DNA from: Anoplopoma fimbria
Taxonomy: Eukaryota > Chordata > Actinopteri > Perciformes > Anoplopomatidae
Length of the DNA: 64,000 bases
Assembly: GCF_027596085.1 (NCBI RefSeq)
Contig: NC_072454.1
Span: 22,620,990 to 22,684,989, forward strand
Direction of reading: 5' to 3'
The notes under the pieces are model-generated. The model saw only the letters and a program-made list of their open reading frames with translations. It made no database searches and was not told where the DNA came from. Each line of letters begins with the position of its first letter. Within the stretch, counting starts at the first letter, position 1. A program made the translations under genes and the position numbers. Positions 21,501 to 35,106 of the stretch are shown here, piece by piece.

Positions 21501-21929
21501 GTGAACTCTGTTTGGGTACGTGTGTGTGATGCATCAATGTTTTTGTATACGACAGACTGACCATAGTGTAAATTGTAAAATGTTTGACCATGTGTGTCTT
21601 TTTCATAAGTGCACATGTGTGTTTGCATGTCTGCTTCAACTTGACCCAGTGTAGATACTATATGTTGGTGTGCACACCTGTTTCTGTGTCCGTGTTTGTG
21701 CTGTAGATTAACTCACTGACTGCATGTTAATCTTTGACTGTGTGCAACGTGTTATATAAGGCTTTTCCTGTTTTGGAGGGTGCAGCTGCTGGGTCAATGT
21801 AAACACAAACAAGTACATTACTGCACTTACATGCTCAGGCACATTCACAACTGTCATCAGGTTGCATCAGAGAGCTTCAGTGCCTATGCAGAAAAGTAAT
21901 GTGCCCTTTATATAGAGACAAGGTGTCAC
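21501..21929. other. Unassigned TG-rich DNA
   Basis: Many scattered TGTGTG words and no gene. Confidence 0.4.
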
Positions 21930-22260
21930 AGTCAGGCTCATGACCTCTGACCTTTTATGTTCAGATCGGACTTGACTGTTTTTCATTCAGGTTTAGTGTT
22001 TCCTGCTTTTATTATGAAGTTGACTCCTCAGGTGTCTTGTCTTGTTTAACTTCCTGCCTTTGTTTGTTTTCCCGCCTTTGTGATTGACGGCCCCGCCCTC
22101 ATTAGCTTCACCTGTCTCTCGTCAGCCCTGTAGGTCCTGCTCACCTGTTCCCACTTCTCCGTTACTAAGTCCCCATTAATACCAGCCCAGTTCTTTTGGT
22201 CTTCTTTGGTTTGTCCTCACTTGTGTTGGGAGAGTTCTGTAACACTCAGCCTTTGACCTT
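21930..22260. repeat. Possible dispersed repeat fragment
   Basis: The sequence CTTCCTGCCTTTGTTTG with following CATTAGCTTCACCTGTCTC, CTGCTCACCTGTTCCCAC and TAATACCAGCCCAGT is typical of a family of fish repeats that I cannot classify as LTR or DNA element. No second copy lies in this window. Confidence 0.3.
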
Positions 22261-23794
22261 GGCTGCTATTTCCTGCATTTTGTGTCTTTGCATCGAAGGG
22301 AATGTTAGCTAGCTGAAAGTGGCAAAAAACACTATACCTGATGATGTGTCATGCCTCATTCAAATTATGCCTTTTAATTTCATGTGTACTTTTTATTGGA
22401 ATTCTATAAATGTGATTTGTTCACTACAAACTAGTGGGCCCCAGGCCCAATATTGAGATTAGCTGGTCTGCAGTCATGCTAGCAACTCTGTTGTTAATCT
22501 TTACCATGTTTTCCATCTCAGTTTAGTTTGTTAGCTGCTAACATTTGCCTAATTAGCCCTAAACATCGAGCTGAAGCTAATGGGAATAGAATAAGTTCTG
22601 CATGTATTTTGTCATAATCTGCAAGTATTGTTGTAATAAAACATGTAACCAGATGATCGGCAACATATGTAGAATTTCATTGTATTGTGTTAAGATGATA
22701 ACAAAAATCTGCTAATAAACTATTTTTAGATATTGAGGAATTTGTTACATCTATACCTATTCCAATCAGCCCCTCATGGTTTGAATGGAAAATGCTGAGA
22801 TGCAAACCCAACTACAGACACACACACTCCTCTAGCTGCCTAAGCTCCCTCCACCCATGGCTTTGCCCTGGCTAGGAAAAGGCAAAGAGCTAGACAGTCT
22901 GTGTGAGCCGAGTGAAACCTAATTCTGGCAGGCCCTCATCCTCAGCCAACGCTGTGAAAGATAAAGACTCAGGGGGAAGCTGGGCCTTGGAATCCAACTA
23001 GCAGTGGCTTTTATTTGGGCAGACCACATCACAGAGGGGACCTTGAGCAGGTCTTAGCCCACCGGGGAGGGCTGGAGACGGAGGCCTGCAGAGAGAGTCG
23101 GCCGGACGGCGGCTGGAGAGCATCGGCGATGAACCAGGAGGCTCTTTCATTCCCTGCCAGCCTGCCGATTGCTTCCAACTGGAACCACAGACAAAACACA
23201 AGTCCAAAGGAGAGAAAGAACAAACAGAATCAGCTGGATAAAACCTGACAGCAAATTATATAATATTACCAAGCAAGAGACATGGTCTTGAGGAACCATG
23301 CTAGCAGTCTTAGAAGTTTTAGACTATGTATTATAAATCACATATAATTATATACAAATACTACATCACCATTAGTCATTAAAAAAAAAATCTATTAGCA
23401 TACTATTGAACATTTTATCAGTTGTGTAATCCATCACGGTGAGCTCTTTTGTCAAAGTTGACAAATGCTGTCGAGAAGTGGAAACCAATGGCTTCCATCT
23501 GGTTCTACAGGGGATAAAATACAGGAAAAAAATCTAAAAGAATATGGAATAAGATTTCAAAGCATCATAAAGGTGGGGTTCTTGTTAGTTACAGATAAAA
23601 AAAAAGAAAAGTTTGGATCATGCCTAAAAAAAATCCCTACTCCTACATTTCCTGCAACTTGATGGCATCTTTCATTAGGCCTTACCAGTCTGAAAAACAA
23701 TTCTGTCTTTTTAACAGTACAGCCCAAGTTGGTCATGTAAACTACACCTTTCTGTCTCCAGTCAAAATGGAGACGATCGAGGGATGTTACTTTT
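22261..23794. other. Unassigned DNA; GC-richer block at 22.99-23.24 kb
   Basis: 22260-22780 is AT-rich. 22990-23240 is GC-rich and non-repetitive, a candidate conserved element. Small frames there on both strands have no recognisable domain. 23250-23640 is AT-rich. Confidence 0.35.
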
Positions 23795-24130
23795 CATCGT
23801 TGGAGGCATTATGTTATTCAGGGTTGACCCTCAGTTCGTCCCAGTCACGTGAAGATGATATCACAGTAGCCTCCTAGAGGGAGGTTCTTCAAAATTTGAC
23901 ACAAATGTCCACCTGGAATCAAGGTTGAACCAATTCCATTTTGGTGGTCAAAGGTCATTGTGACCTCACAAAAGTTATTTTGGCCATAACTCAAGAATTG
24001 AAATGCTAATTACAATTTCACACAAATAGTCTAAAAAGATGACATTTTGTACAAACATGGAAGTAAACTGCAACTTGACTGGTTATCGGAAGCATACAAC
24101 CACAAGGTTATAATTCTAGTTTATGATTAT
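23795..24130 (+). repeat. Dispersed fish repeat with GGTCATTGTGACCTC core
   Basis: The consecutive words GGAGGCATTATGTTATTCAG, AGGGAGGTTCTTCAAAATTT, GTCAAAGGTCATTGTGACCT, GGCCATAACTCAAGAATTG and ATGCTAATTACAATTTCAC follow the order of a very abundant fish interspersed repeat that I recognise but cannot name. The core GGTCATTGTGACC is near-palindromic and resembles a nuclear-receptor half-site pair. Confidence 0.65.
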
Positions 24131-24464
24131 TAAGGTCACAGATTGAAAATCATAGCATAACATCACTTCATTTACCATTGTGGTGTTAAAAAATGTACCA
24201 CCACTCATTCACTAGACACACACGGTCCAACAAAGCGTTAAAAAAAACGCCCAGCAAATCATAGAGGGTTTCTAGAGCTGGTGGGTCATAAATCAGCCGC
24301 CTCTCTGTGGAGCCTTTTGAAAGGAGCATGAGCAATTTATGGACGGCTTGCATAACAGAACCCAACACTCTGTTAAAAAGCAGCCTCTTTTAAGGATTTG
24401 GTGGGGAAGCGGCATAAGAACCAGAGCGGAATCAATTAGCCCTAGTGTGTGATTTATGGGTCTG
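24131..24464. promoter_or_regulatory. Candidate conserved non-coding element
   Basis: From about 24180 the sequence is non-repetitive with well-formed AT/GC alternation, for example GAGCATGAGCAATTTATGG and GGTCATAAATCAGCC. It resembles deeply conserved enhancers in appearance. No coding frame is seen. Confidence 0.25.
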
Positions 24465-25533
<1,069 letters not shown>

Positions 25534-26003
25534 CAGGCGGCAACTTCCAGCTCTTAAAAAGAAGCCAATGCGGAAGTATCTTTGACTTGCATTCTCTCTA
25601 ATAACCATCAGGGGGCGACTTCTCTGGCTACAAAAACTTAATTTATTCCCTCAGTAAACATTGTAAACATGAGTTTATGGTCTCAATCTCTAGTTTCAAG
25701 TCTTCTTCAATACAGCATAATGGTCATTTAGTAAATTATGGTCCCCATTGAGCAAGTTATGATTTAGGGCGGGGCTACCTTGTGATTGACAAGTCGTCCT
25801 TGCTTTTGTTTAAGAGCGTTAACCCTTATAACAGTGTATTTTCAGCTCATGAAAGTTAATTGTAAAATTTTGGTCACCTTAAAAAAATCTTAAAACCAAA
25901 ATGGCGACGTCCAAGTCCAGAACTCGAAGCTTCAGAACCGCGGTTTAACAAACCAATGTTTGGCGTCATTGTGACTACGTCCACTTCTTACATTCAGTCT
26001 ATG
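25534..26003 (+). repeat. Four-copy dispersed family, copy A
   Basis: It runs from CAGGCGGCAACTTCCAG to CACTTCTTACATTCAGTC. Shared blocks with copies B, C and D include CAATGCGGAAGT, CCATCAGGGGGCGACT, TTATTCCCTCAGTAAACA, CTCTAGTTTCAAGTCTTC, GGGCGGGGCTACCTTGTGAT and CAAAATGGCGACG. No long terminal or inverted repeats and no coding frame are visible, so it is a non-autonomous element of unknown class. It carries a CTCF-like core at about 25605-25618. Confidence 0.8.
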
Positions 26004-26229
26004 CCACCAAGCCAATCTCTTCCTATTCCATCTCCTTCCAAAATTCACTGGTAAGAAAAAAAAGCTGAGAAAAACGTTAAAAAACTTCCCGCACTGAAAG
26101 CACACTGAAACCTTAACAACCTTAATTTGAACCTGTTGCACTGTTTAATACTGAGCATCAGCAACAATGTGCACATGTAAAATTCATAATCCCGCCATAA
26201 CACTCAGAATAATTTGTTTCCCAACTATG
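26004..26229. other. Unassigned non-coding DNA
   Basis: Nothing recognised. Confidence 0.4.
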
Positions 26230-27380
26230 TCAGCGTTAAAGCAAAGCCGGTGGTGGAGAGCCCATGTGTTTCGATGCGGGGGCCCTGCTCTTCACTTACA
26301 TATTGGACCTTATAGAGCTGCTATGTGAGTGTTTATGTCACTGTCTGACAGTCTCTGGGTTAAATCCATCGTGGGCTTTCAGGCTCTAAATCAGAGCAGC
26401 ATGCAAGAGGGGGGTTGAGTTTCTCTGCTCCGGAGGCCTCTGGGGGTCCGAGGACCTCGCTCGCTGCCTTTTTGTTTCCAGCCTTCAGCCGTACCGATGC
26501 TCACAACCACACACAAATACACATGCACATACTATAAGCCCCCTTCCCAAAATATCTCTTGCACGCTACACCCTTGCATTTCGTTCCACCTCCACCCACT
26601 GCTTCTTGTTGTCGCCAACACCCCCCTCAACCAACAAACACACACACCGCCAGCCCTCTTTGTAGAGCCAAAGGTGAATTAGCATTTTTACCAAAGCTTT
26701 ACTTTTGTCTTAGTTAACCCTCATGGCCACCACCACCACCTCTCTATCTGCTAGTACGCAGCCCTTCATTAATCTGCAGCACAGCCCAAAATGACCCCTC
26801 CAAAAAAAAAAAGGGCAGCCAACAGGGGTGCACTGAGGGGAAAGCAGGGGGGTCCTTCACTTCAGAGCAAATAGACGCCTCCCGCACCCACACTCCCCCT
26901 TCCCCATCGCTAGCTCACTATGTGGTTCTAATAGCATGCGCTCATTAGCATGGCGCCCCAGTTCAGCCATTATCAGGCTCTTTTTTCTTTTTTTTTTCAG
27001 AGCTGCAAAATATGACTCCCATTCACCTACCCTCGCTACCTCTTCCCCCCCTCCTGCCCCTCCCTTCCCCACAGGGCCACGGTTGGAGTAAGTCCGCTCC
27101 CCAATTCCAGTGCCAAATCTTGGTAGCGGGCGCTGTGCCATGGTTGCGAAGACGCCGCAGCTCAATCAAGACGCGTTGACGCCACCTGAAGCCGTCAGAG
27201 CCTTGGGGCGCGTCATGCCACAAAAGTCACGGGCTCTCAGCCGAGCCACCCTCAGCATCCCGGTCTACCACCCAGACTGTGCCGGACTCAGCCAAAAACA
27301 CCCAACACAAGCCAGCACAGCTTTGCTTCGATGTGATTTTCCAAAAGGTTTAGCTAAACTCATGATGATCAGTGAAGGAT
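26230..27380. promoter_or_regulatory. Candidate regulatory region (several blocks)
   Basis: Non-repetitive, moderately GC-rich sequence. TCATTAATCTGCAGCACAGC near 26767, GCATGCGCTCATTAGCATGG near 26934 and TGCAAAATATGACTCCC near 27004 are octamer- or homeodomain-like clusters separated by poly-purine or poly-pyrimidine runs. No frame shows a domain. Confidence 0.25.
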
Positions 27381-28199
27381 GAGGCATGGGAAAAACTTGC
27401 TAAGCACATGTCGATATACACACACACACACACACGCACATGCAATATGCATGGGCACACACACACACACACAGACGGCTCCTTGATCCACTTGCCAGTC
27501 AACGATAATGAAACATGATGTAACCAAAATATTAGTTCATAATTAAATTCAACAGCTTGCCAATAACGCCCTGGATTAAACGGTAAATCCCCCGTGATAT
27601 TTTGGAAAGTGGTGTGTGACGGATCAGGCCTGTGAATTAGAGTTAACCCCGTAGTATTTCACACAGTCAGGTAATAACAGACAGACGACACACACTGAAA
27701 CTCAGACACACTGACTTTAACTTTAACACCAAATTTGATGTTGCATGTCGTGTTTTACCATCAAGCTCTAAGTGGTGCATGTGAGGCTTAAATAATGTCA
27801 CTTAGAAGGATTACATGTTTAACGGGCCTCATGCAAGAACATGATCATATTTTTATCTTAACTTTCTCCCCCTTTTTTTCTGGCGGTGAGTTGTGTACTC
27901 AGCGAACCCCTCCAAATGTGGGATAACTGGTGTAAATGACCAGCGTAAACATGATGAATGCCACCTGTGTTCAAATGAGCATGCGTTCAAGTGTATATAT
28001 AATAATTTTATCTGTACAGTACCTTTTTTAAAAACAAAACTACAAGGTGCTTCACAATAAAAAACATATGAGCAAATACGATCTAGAATCCCAAGAGGTA
28101 AAACAGGATGGAGCTAAATTGCACATGTGCTGCAAATACCTACAGTTACATATAGGAATACGGTTAAAGTGAGTCTTTTAGAAAAATGTATGTGCATGA
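27381..28199. other. Unassigned DNA with short CA tracts
   Basis: Short (CA)n tracts lie at 27418-27435 and 27456-27472. 27540-27690 is unique-looking and might be conserved. 27990-28190 is AT-rich. Confidence 0.35.
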
Positions 28200-28213
28200 C
28201 CAATAAAGCTGAT
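28200..28213 (+). mobile_element. Retroposon 3' tail motif (short)
   Basis: CCAATAAAGCTGAT followed by A-rich sequence is the same tail as at 32360 but without the TGATTC repeats. It is probably the worn 3' end of a retroposon; the 5' extent is unknown. Confidence 0.4.
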
Positions 28214-28681
28214 ATTTAAAATAAAAAATAAAAAACTTCAACTTTGAACATCTCATAGAGCACCATTAAAATCACTCATTAAAAAATGGTAACAATATTA
28301 GCCCCATTTATCTACATGCCATTATGGTAATGTTCCTAAAGCTCTCCCAGTACATCAGACCTCAATACACAAAAAAGACCCCCCAGACCCCCCCCAGAGG
28401 AAACAGTAGATTTCACAAAGCACTGTGTCAAACTGGTCATTGATACCCGGCCTCTTCGCCGTGCATCTTTTCTCTCAGGGTGTCAAAGAGTTCTATTGTC
28501 CATCCACCCCCCCCACCCTCTGCTCCAGATCTGACATGGCTGACCTTGGTGTCAACCCCCCTCCCCCTCCCCTTTGCACCCCACCCTAGCGACCCCCGTC
28601 TCTTTGACCGCTGCATGATGGGAAACACAGTGAGCAGCGAGAGAGATGAAGTTGGGGTTGAGTGTGTATGTGAATTTATTA

Positions 28682-28685
<4 letters not shown>
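28214..28685. other. Unassigned DNA
   Basis: 28380-28610 is C-rich with homopolymeric C runs; open frames on both strands there are compositional. No gene is seen. Confidence 0.4.

Positions 28686-28764
<79 letters not shown>
28686..28764 (+). repeat. (TG)39 microsatellite
   Basis: An uninterrupted 79-bp TG run. Confidence 0.98.
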
Positions 28765-28765
<1 letters not shown>

Positions 28766-29024
28766 AGGGGGGTCACATCCCCAATCAGTGATGTAAAACA
28801 GAGCCATTGTCAGGGTGGCAGGGGAGGGGAGGAGAAAAGAAAACCTGATTAATGCAACAGGGTGTTTGTTTGAGAGATGAAAGGGGAGAAAAGGGGGAGG
28901 TGGGGGAGCGAGAGAGAGAATGTAGAATCAAGGCATGAGAAGGTTCTCGACGCGTTCGAGAGTCTGTTCAATGTCCAGCAGAGGAGATCTGCTGGAAATA
29001 TTTCACAGCTGACAAGTGTGTGTG

Positions 29025-29027
<3 letters not shown>
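28765..29027. other. Purine-rich spacer between two TG arrays
   Basis: A/G-rich sequence with GGGGGAG and GAGAGAGAG words; no gene. Confidence 0.4.

Positions 29028-29110
<83 letters not shown>
29028..29110 (+). repeat. (TG)41 microsatellite
   Basis: An 83-bp TG run, 263 bp after the previous one. Confidence 0.98.
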
Positions 29111-29111
<1 letters not shown>

Positions 29112-29458
29112 GAGATGAGGGACAGGATCTGATGAGGTGAAGCTGGAGTGTGTGTGTTGGGTTGCCTGGAAATATGTTATGTAACCTCCTCCGTGGGGAA
29201 AAGGAGAGGCGAGGGGTCAGACCAAGGGAGGAGAAGAAGAATAAAAGGAAGAATGTCCTGAGTGAAGAAAAAAATAAGGGGGAAACGACTTTCCTCTCTT
29301 CCTCTCTCTCTGTTTTTTCCCCGGTCTGAGGTACTATGTATGAGTATGCACGGCTTTTGCGGGCCTACTTCTCTCTGGTTTTGCCCTCCCTCGCTCATAT
29401 ATCAACACAATTTCCTTCTCTCCATGCTTTCTATAAACACCCCGACACATACTATTCC
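29111..29458. other. Unassigned DNA
   Basis: Purine- then pyrimidine-rich sequence. No gene. Confidence 0.4.

Positions 29459-29504
<46 letters not shown>
29459..29504. repeat. Compound (TA)8(CA)15 microsatellite
   Basis: TA repeats at 29459-29474 pass directly into CA repeats at 29475-29504. Confidence 0.97.
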
Positions 29505-29505
<1 letters not shown>

Positions 29506-29806
29506 CCCCATCCCTACCCCATACTGTACATCTATCATATAAACACATTTCTCCTTTTTTCTCAGACCTGGACTGGGGGGCTGCACCAGCTATTCATGAA
29601 ACCATCAGTGATTTACTAAACTAGGTTGCACCGTTACAACCGGAAGAATGTCTTAGCTGGCAAATACCTTTTAATGATGTGTAACACAAGTGAGTTTGTA
29701 ACACTCTTTAAGATTGTGTATACTTCCTTTTCTATGACTGGCAGTGTATTTTGTGGTGTATAAAAGCTGAGTAGAACTTTTGTCATGGCAAACTTCGGGG
29801 TAACAA
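29505..29806. other. Unassigned non-coding DNA
   Basis: Nothing recognised. Confidence 0.4.
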
Positions 29807-30306
29807 TGTGGCGTAACGATGTAACTTAACTACGTAACGTGACAACTTAACAATATAATGTAACCATGTAACGTAACAATGTACTTTGACAACATAACGT
29901 AACAATGTACTTTGACAACGTAACAACATAATCTAATGTAACAATGTAACCTTACAATGTAGTGTAACAATGTAACGTGACAACGTGACAACATAATATA
30001 ACAATGTAACGTAAAAAGGTAACGTAACATAACAACTTAATGTAACGAAACAATGTAACAAGCAATGTTTGCTTTGTAGTCACACGGTTCACTAACAGTG
30101 GTCTACTGGGTTAAAGTCCTGTATTTGCTTGGCCCGTTCACCACCAACCCCTCTGACTCATCATTAGGGGACTTTCTCCCTTGTTATACTCATTATTTAA
30201 CCACTTAACTGTCAGTAATGGACGTTGTATATACTACTTGTCAATTGTTCTGCGTGTCTTACGTTGCACTACAGCACTTTCTCAAGCAAATGCAAAAACA
30301 CTGCCA
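29807..30306 (-). repeat. Tandem-duplicated unit, copy 1 (AACGTAAC array plus repeat)
   Basis: The first half (29807-30057) is a degenerate array of GTAACGTAACAATG units. The second half (30061-30306) is non-satellite sequence beginning AGCAATGTTTGCTTTGTAG. The whole unit recurs at about 30440-30916. The non-satellite halves differ by a few substitutions and a roughly 20-bp piece near 30079-30099 that the second copy lacks. Confidence 0.85.
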
Positions 30307-30439
30307 AATTATTCTAAATTAAGTTATGTGTTAATTGCCCATTTAGTAAAATAAAAACTTATGTTAACCCAGTCGCCATTCTGTGTCTGCAAACCAAAGA
30401 ATAAGCTGAATGCAGACGTTTCTGAACCATCATGAATAT
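30307..30439. other. Spacer between the two duplicated units
   Basis: About 130 bp that follow copy 1 but have no counterpart after copy 2 (which continues CATTCAACATATCC). This marks one breakpoint of the duplication. Confidence 0.5.
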
Positions 30440-30916
30440 GTTGCGTAACGATGTGGCGTAACGATGTGGCGTAACGATGTGGCGTAACGATGTAACTTAA
30501 CTACGTAACCTGACAACTTAACAATATAATGTAACAATGTAACAATAACAATGTAATTTGAAAACGTAACGTAACAACATAATAATCTAATGTAACAATG
30601 TAACGTAACAATGTAACGTAACAATGTAACGTAACAATGTAACGTAAAAAGGTAACATAACGTAACAACTTAATGTAACAATGTAACAAGCAATGTTTGC
30701 TTTTGTAGCGGTCTACTGGGTTAAAGTCCCGTATTTGCCTAGCCCGTTGACCACCAACCCCTCTGACTCATCATTAGGGGACTTTCTCCCTTGTTATACT
30801 CATTATTTAACCACTTAACTGTCAGTAATGGACGTTGTATATACTACTTGTCAATTGTTCTGCGTGTCTTACGTTGCACTACAGCACTTTCTCAAGCAAA
30901 TGCAAAAACACTGCCA
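30440..30916 (-). repeat. Tandem-duplicated unit, copy 2
   Basis: It opens with three near-perfect copies of GTGGCGTAACGAT (copy 1 has one), runs through an array of AATGTAACGTAAC units, then repeats the non-satellite half at 30689-30916. The offset from copy 1 falls from 671 bp at the array start to 628 and then 610 bp, showing length changes inside the array as well as the roughly 20-bp difference. Confidence 0.85.
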
Positions 30917-32000
30917 TTCAACATATCCGTGGTTTGCAGATATTTTCAACGCCAACATTTTTTTCCTGGCGATAATATTAAGGCTAAGTTTAAACTTCAA
31001 CAGACTCCAGGTCTTTAAAAGCAACACTTCAGATATCTGCTCTGTAAATACTACATGACGGCCTTTCAAAACCGAACACTAGCTCAGCCTGGGCCTCATA
31101 AGTTGTCAGCACAAAGTCATGATTTTCTCTGAAGCCCATATGGTTGAATGTGTTACACATTTGGCCTTCAGCATTACACGTCCTGCCCAAAGCAATTCAC
31201 TCAGATATCTGCTTTTTTTTTTAACAGAGTTTCAATTGCACTGATTCAGGCCTTGCGTTATGCAACTCCTTGATGATGTGTTAAAGTTGCTATGAATAAA
31301 TCGGGGTTGGGTCTGTTGGCTACAGTTAGACCACAGGTTATTGTCCACATCAAAATGTGGTTCTGTGTTGAGCAACTGCTCTTGGGTGGCGCCATATTAC
31401 AGATGGATGTGTAACGTAATGTGTCATCCCAGAGGGGCGATCGAACAGCACATTGTAATAATGAAACCCAATGATGTCATTTTGGCTTCATTGCGTAATC
31501 TTATTAAATTTAGCCTTTTATTAAACTCATTTTGATGCTTTTATTCTTAATGGCATTTGTTTCGCCCTTCAAATTGTACAATGATTATCGCCCAACAGTC
31601 TGTCTACTGTAAACCATTAGTTATTTTGTTATATGAAATATTTGTTTTATGGTTCTTGTGTGCTAAATATACTGTGGCCACTTTTATGCTATATGCAACA
31701 AATAACTGTTGTTTCTTGGTGTTTTTTCACATATACATACTGTAGCTATACATCAACATACATATGGATGCATATGTGTGTGTATGAATACCGTCTTTAT
31801 AATCATTCATATACCACTGATGGCATTTTGAACAATTAATCATTCATCCTCTGTATGGTACAAATCCATGGACAATAACCCGGTAATTTAAAATTAAAAA
31901 ATGTTTACATACTTATTCAAGCAGCCTTGCACTCTGCATATTTGCAACAGCTATATCTACATTTCATTGTTGTTGTTTTTTGTGTATTTAGGTTCATATA
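30917..32000. other. Unassigned AT-rich DNA
   Basis: No gene. Small frames around 31560-31840 are AT-rich with no domain. Confidence 0.4.
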
Positions 32001-32002
32001 TA

Positions 32003-32223
32003 CAGTACCAGTCAAAAGTTTGGACACACCTTCTCATTCAACCACTTTAAAGATTCTACAATATACATATTCTGGTTTGTTGAGCATTTGTTTGTTAACC
32101 ACATAATTCCATATGTGTTCCTTCATAGTCTGGATGTCTTCAATATTAATCTACAGTGTAGAAAATAAAAATAAAGAAAAAACATTGAATTCGAAGGTGT
32201 GTCCAAACTTTTGACTGGTACTG
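32003..32223 (-). mobile_element. Tc1/mariner-type MITE, copy 2 (221 bp)
   Basis: The same family as 4287-4519 but inverted. Both ends begin CAGTACCAGTCAAAAGTTTG and TA flanks lie at 32001-32002 and 32224-32225. The interior matches copy 1 on the other strand (CTTCATAGTCTGGATGTCTT). One inner repeat edge has diverged (GAATTCGAAGG instead of GAATGAGAAGG). Confidence 0.88.
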
Positions 32224-32289
32224 TATACTTTTGCATTTCATATTTCTGTGTACAAAATAGTTAATGTTTATCCTTTTTTCTTCTTGGAC

Positions 32290-32388
32290 CTCCTTGATTT
32301 TTGTTTATTTGTCTGTTTCTGTGTACCAGTGAGCGTAAGTAACCGGAGTCAAATTCATGGCCAATAAAGCTGATTCTGATTCTGATCT
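32290..32388 (+). mobile_element. Retroposon 3' end with TGATTC tail
   Basis: The order CTTGGACCTCCTTG, CCGGAGTCAAATTC, GGCCAATAAAGC, then TGATTCTGATTCTGAT matches a very common fish retroposon 3' end with a short hexanucleotide tail. AATAAA lies within it. The 5' part is missing, as is usual for truncated insertions. The LINE or SINE family was not determined. Confidence 0.65.
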
Positions 32389-33567
<1,179 letters not shown>

Positions 33568-33640
<73 letters not shown>

Positions 33641-33645
33641 GTGTG
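33568..33645 (+). repeat. (TG)39 microsatellite, one interruption
   Basis: A 78-bp TG run interrupted by C at 33636. Confidence 0.97.
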
Positions 33646-34649
33646 CATGCAACGATGCTTCGTACCAAATTGGATTACGGAGCTAAAAACACACGAGGAG
33701 AAGAGAGTGCAGACAGAGCATGAGAGAGCGGAGATGAAACCCAGACACGCTTGTCATCATTATGCTATAGTGTCTTTGAGAGGCGTTGAATAAAAAACAT
33801 TTTAATAACTTTAATAAGAAATTATACGTTTTTCTGGTGCAAAACATCGTGTATCAAATGAGAATAAAATTGCTTGACTAACATATTATAATGATATCTT
33901 ATATTTGTTTGGCAATTATTTATCCCTTTAAGGTCAAGAGAGCAATAAAGAGCTTAGATATTTGCTTGTAAAATAAGTTTTGCAGTGCCAATTTATTTAT
34001 TTTTTCCTAAAAACAATTGTGACGAACACCAGGGGTCAGTGTTCCTACGGGGAAAGAGAGCAGCAGCACTGTGCATCACCACTCATCATCCATCCCCACA
34101 TGAGTCACACTAGCTCCGTCACTGCAGGGCCAAACCAACATCCATGGCCCTGCCAGAAAAAAAGCCTTTTCCCCTCACTTGTCTGCCTGTCGGACAATGT
34201 TCTTTAACGTGAAGTTATTTATTTGAAATGATGGTGTTTGTGTCCTTAGCTTACCCTGGAATGCATTGCATTAAAAACAAACAGCTAAAGGTACCCTGAG
34301 TGATTGTGTCTCTCACCGTCATGTTTTCAGTCCGTGTAATCAAATTGTTGGTATGGCTGTGCGGCTGAAAACGTGCACGTGGTTGTGTGAGAGTCTAATT
34401 TGCACGTCAAGTGTACATTTAGGCCCGGTCAAGCATGTACCTGCATGCGTAATTATAACTGCATCCACTATGGCCTACTTGTATATAGAATGACCAGTTC
34501 ATGACATCCAAACCAACCTAATCTGCCCCCCCCCCACTTCAAAAGCAATGGATGTAGGTTTGGTGACTGACAAGTTCTTCAGATTTTGTGGATGTACGTC
34601 AACGGTTGATCTTAGGTTTTATTATAGTACTTTTTGTCCTTTCTTGATA
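33646..34649. other. Unassigned DNA
   Basis: AT-rich 33790-34010, then mixed. A short C run lies near 34507-34516. No gene. Confidence 0.4.
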
Positions 34650-34758
34650 TATTATGTTATCTTACAGTACGTCATGTCATTTAATGTCTAGTCAAGTCAT
34701 GTCATGTTACAGTACGTTATGCTTCAGCCTGTTATGTTATGCCATGTCATGTTATGTA

Positions 34759-34926
34759 GCACTTATTGCATTCGTATTAGTTGTTGCACTTACTGTATTC
34801 GTATCAGTTCGCTGCACTTGTTGAATTCGTATTCGTTTACTGCACTTATCCTATTCGTAGTAGTTTGTAGCACTTATTATATTCGTATTAGTCTGTTGCA
34901 ATTATTGTTTTCGTAGTAATTTGCCT
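34759..34926 (+). repeat. 28-bp minisatellite, 6 units
   Basis: Six units of 27-29 bp each begin GCACTTATTG-like and contain ATTCGTATTAGTT. Units begin at 34759, 34786, 34814, 34842, 34870 and 34898. They seem to form the 5' part of the retroposon-like insert that ends at 35106. Confidence 0.8.
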
Positions 34927-35106
34927 CTGCACTATACTTTTGCTCTGGTTTATGCTTTAAGATGCTTGTTTAAGAAAGGAGATGCACTTATGACTTCTGG
35001 TGACTAGTAGTTCTCTTGAATACCTATGTTGAATACACTTCCTGTAAGTCGCTTTGGATAAAAGCGTCTGCTAAATGACTGTAATGTAATGTAATGTAAT
35101 GTAATG
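34927..35106 (+). mobile_element. Retroposon-like insert with GTCGCTTTGGATAAAAGCG tail
   Basis: The conserved tail TGTAAGTCGCTTTGGATAAA, then AGCGTCTGCTAAATGAC, lies at 35043-35079 and ends in TGTAA/TAATG repeats (35080-35106). In fish this 3' tail is shared by many retroposons, which I believe are linked to L2-like LINEs. With the upstream 28-bp minisatellite it forms an insert of about 350 bp inside the ATGTCATG array. Target-site duplications could not be defined because the flanks are repetitive. Confidence 0.65.
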
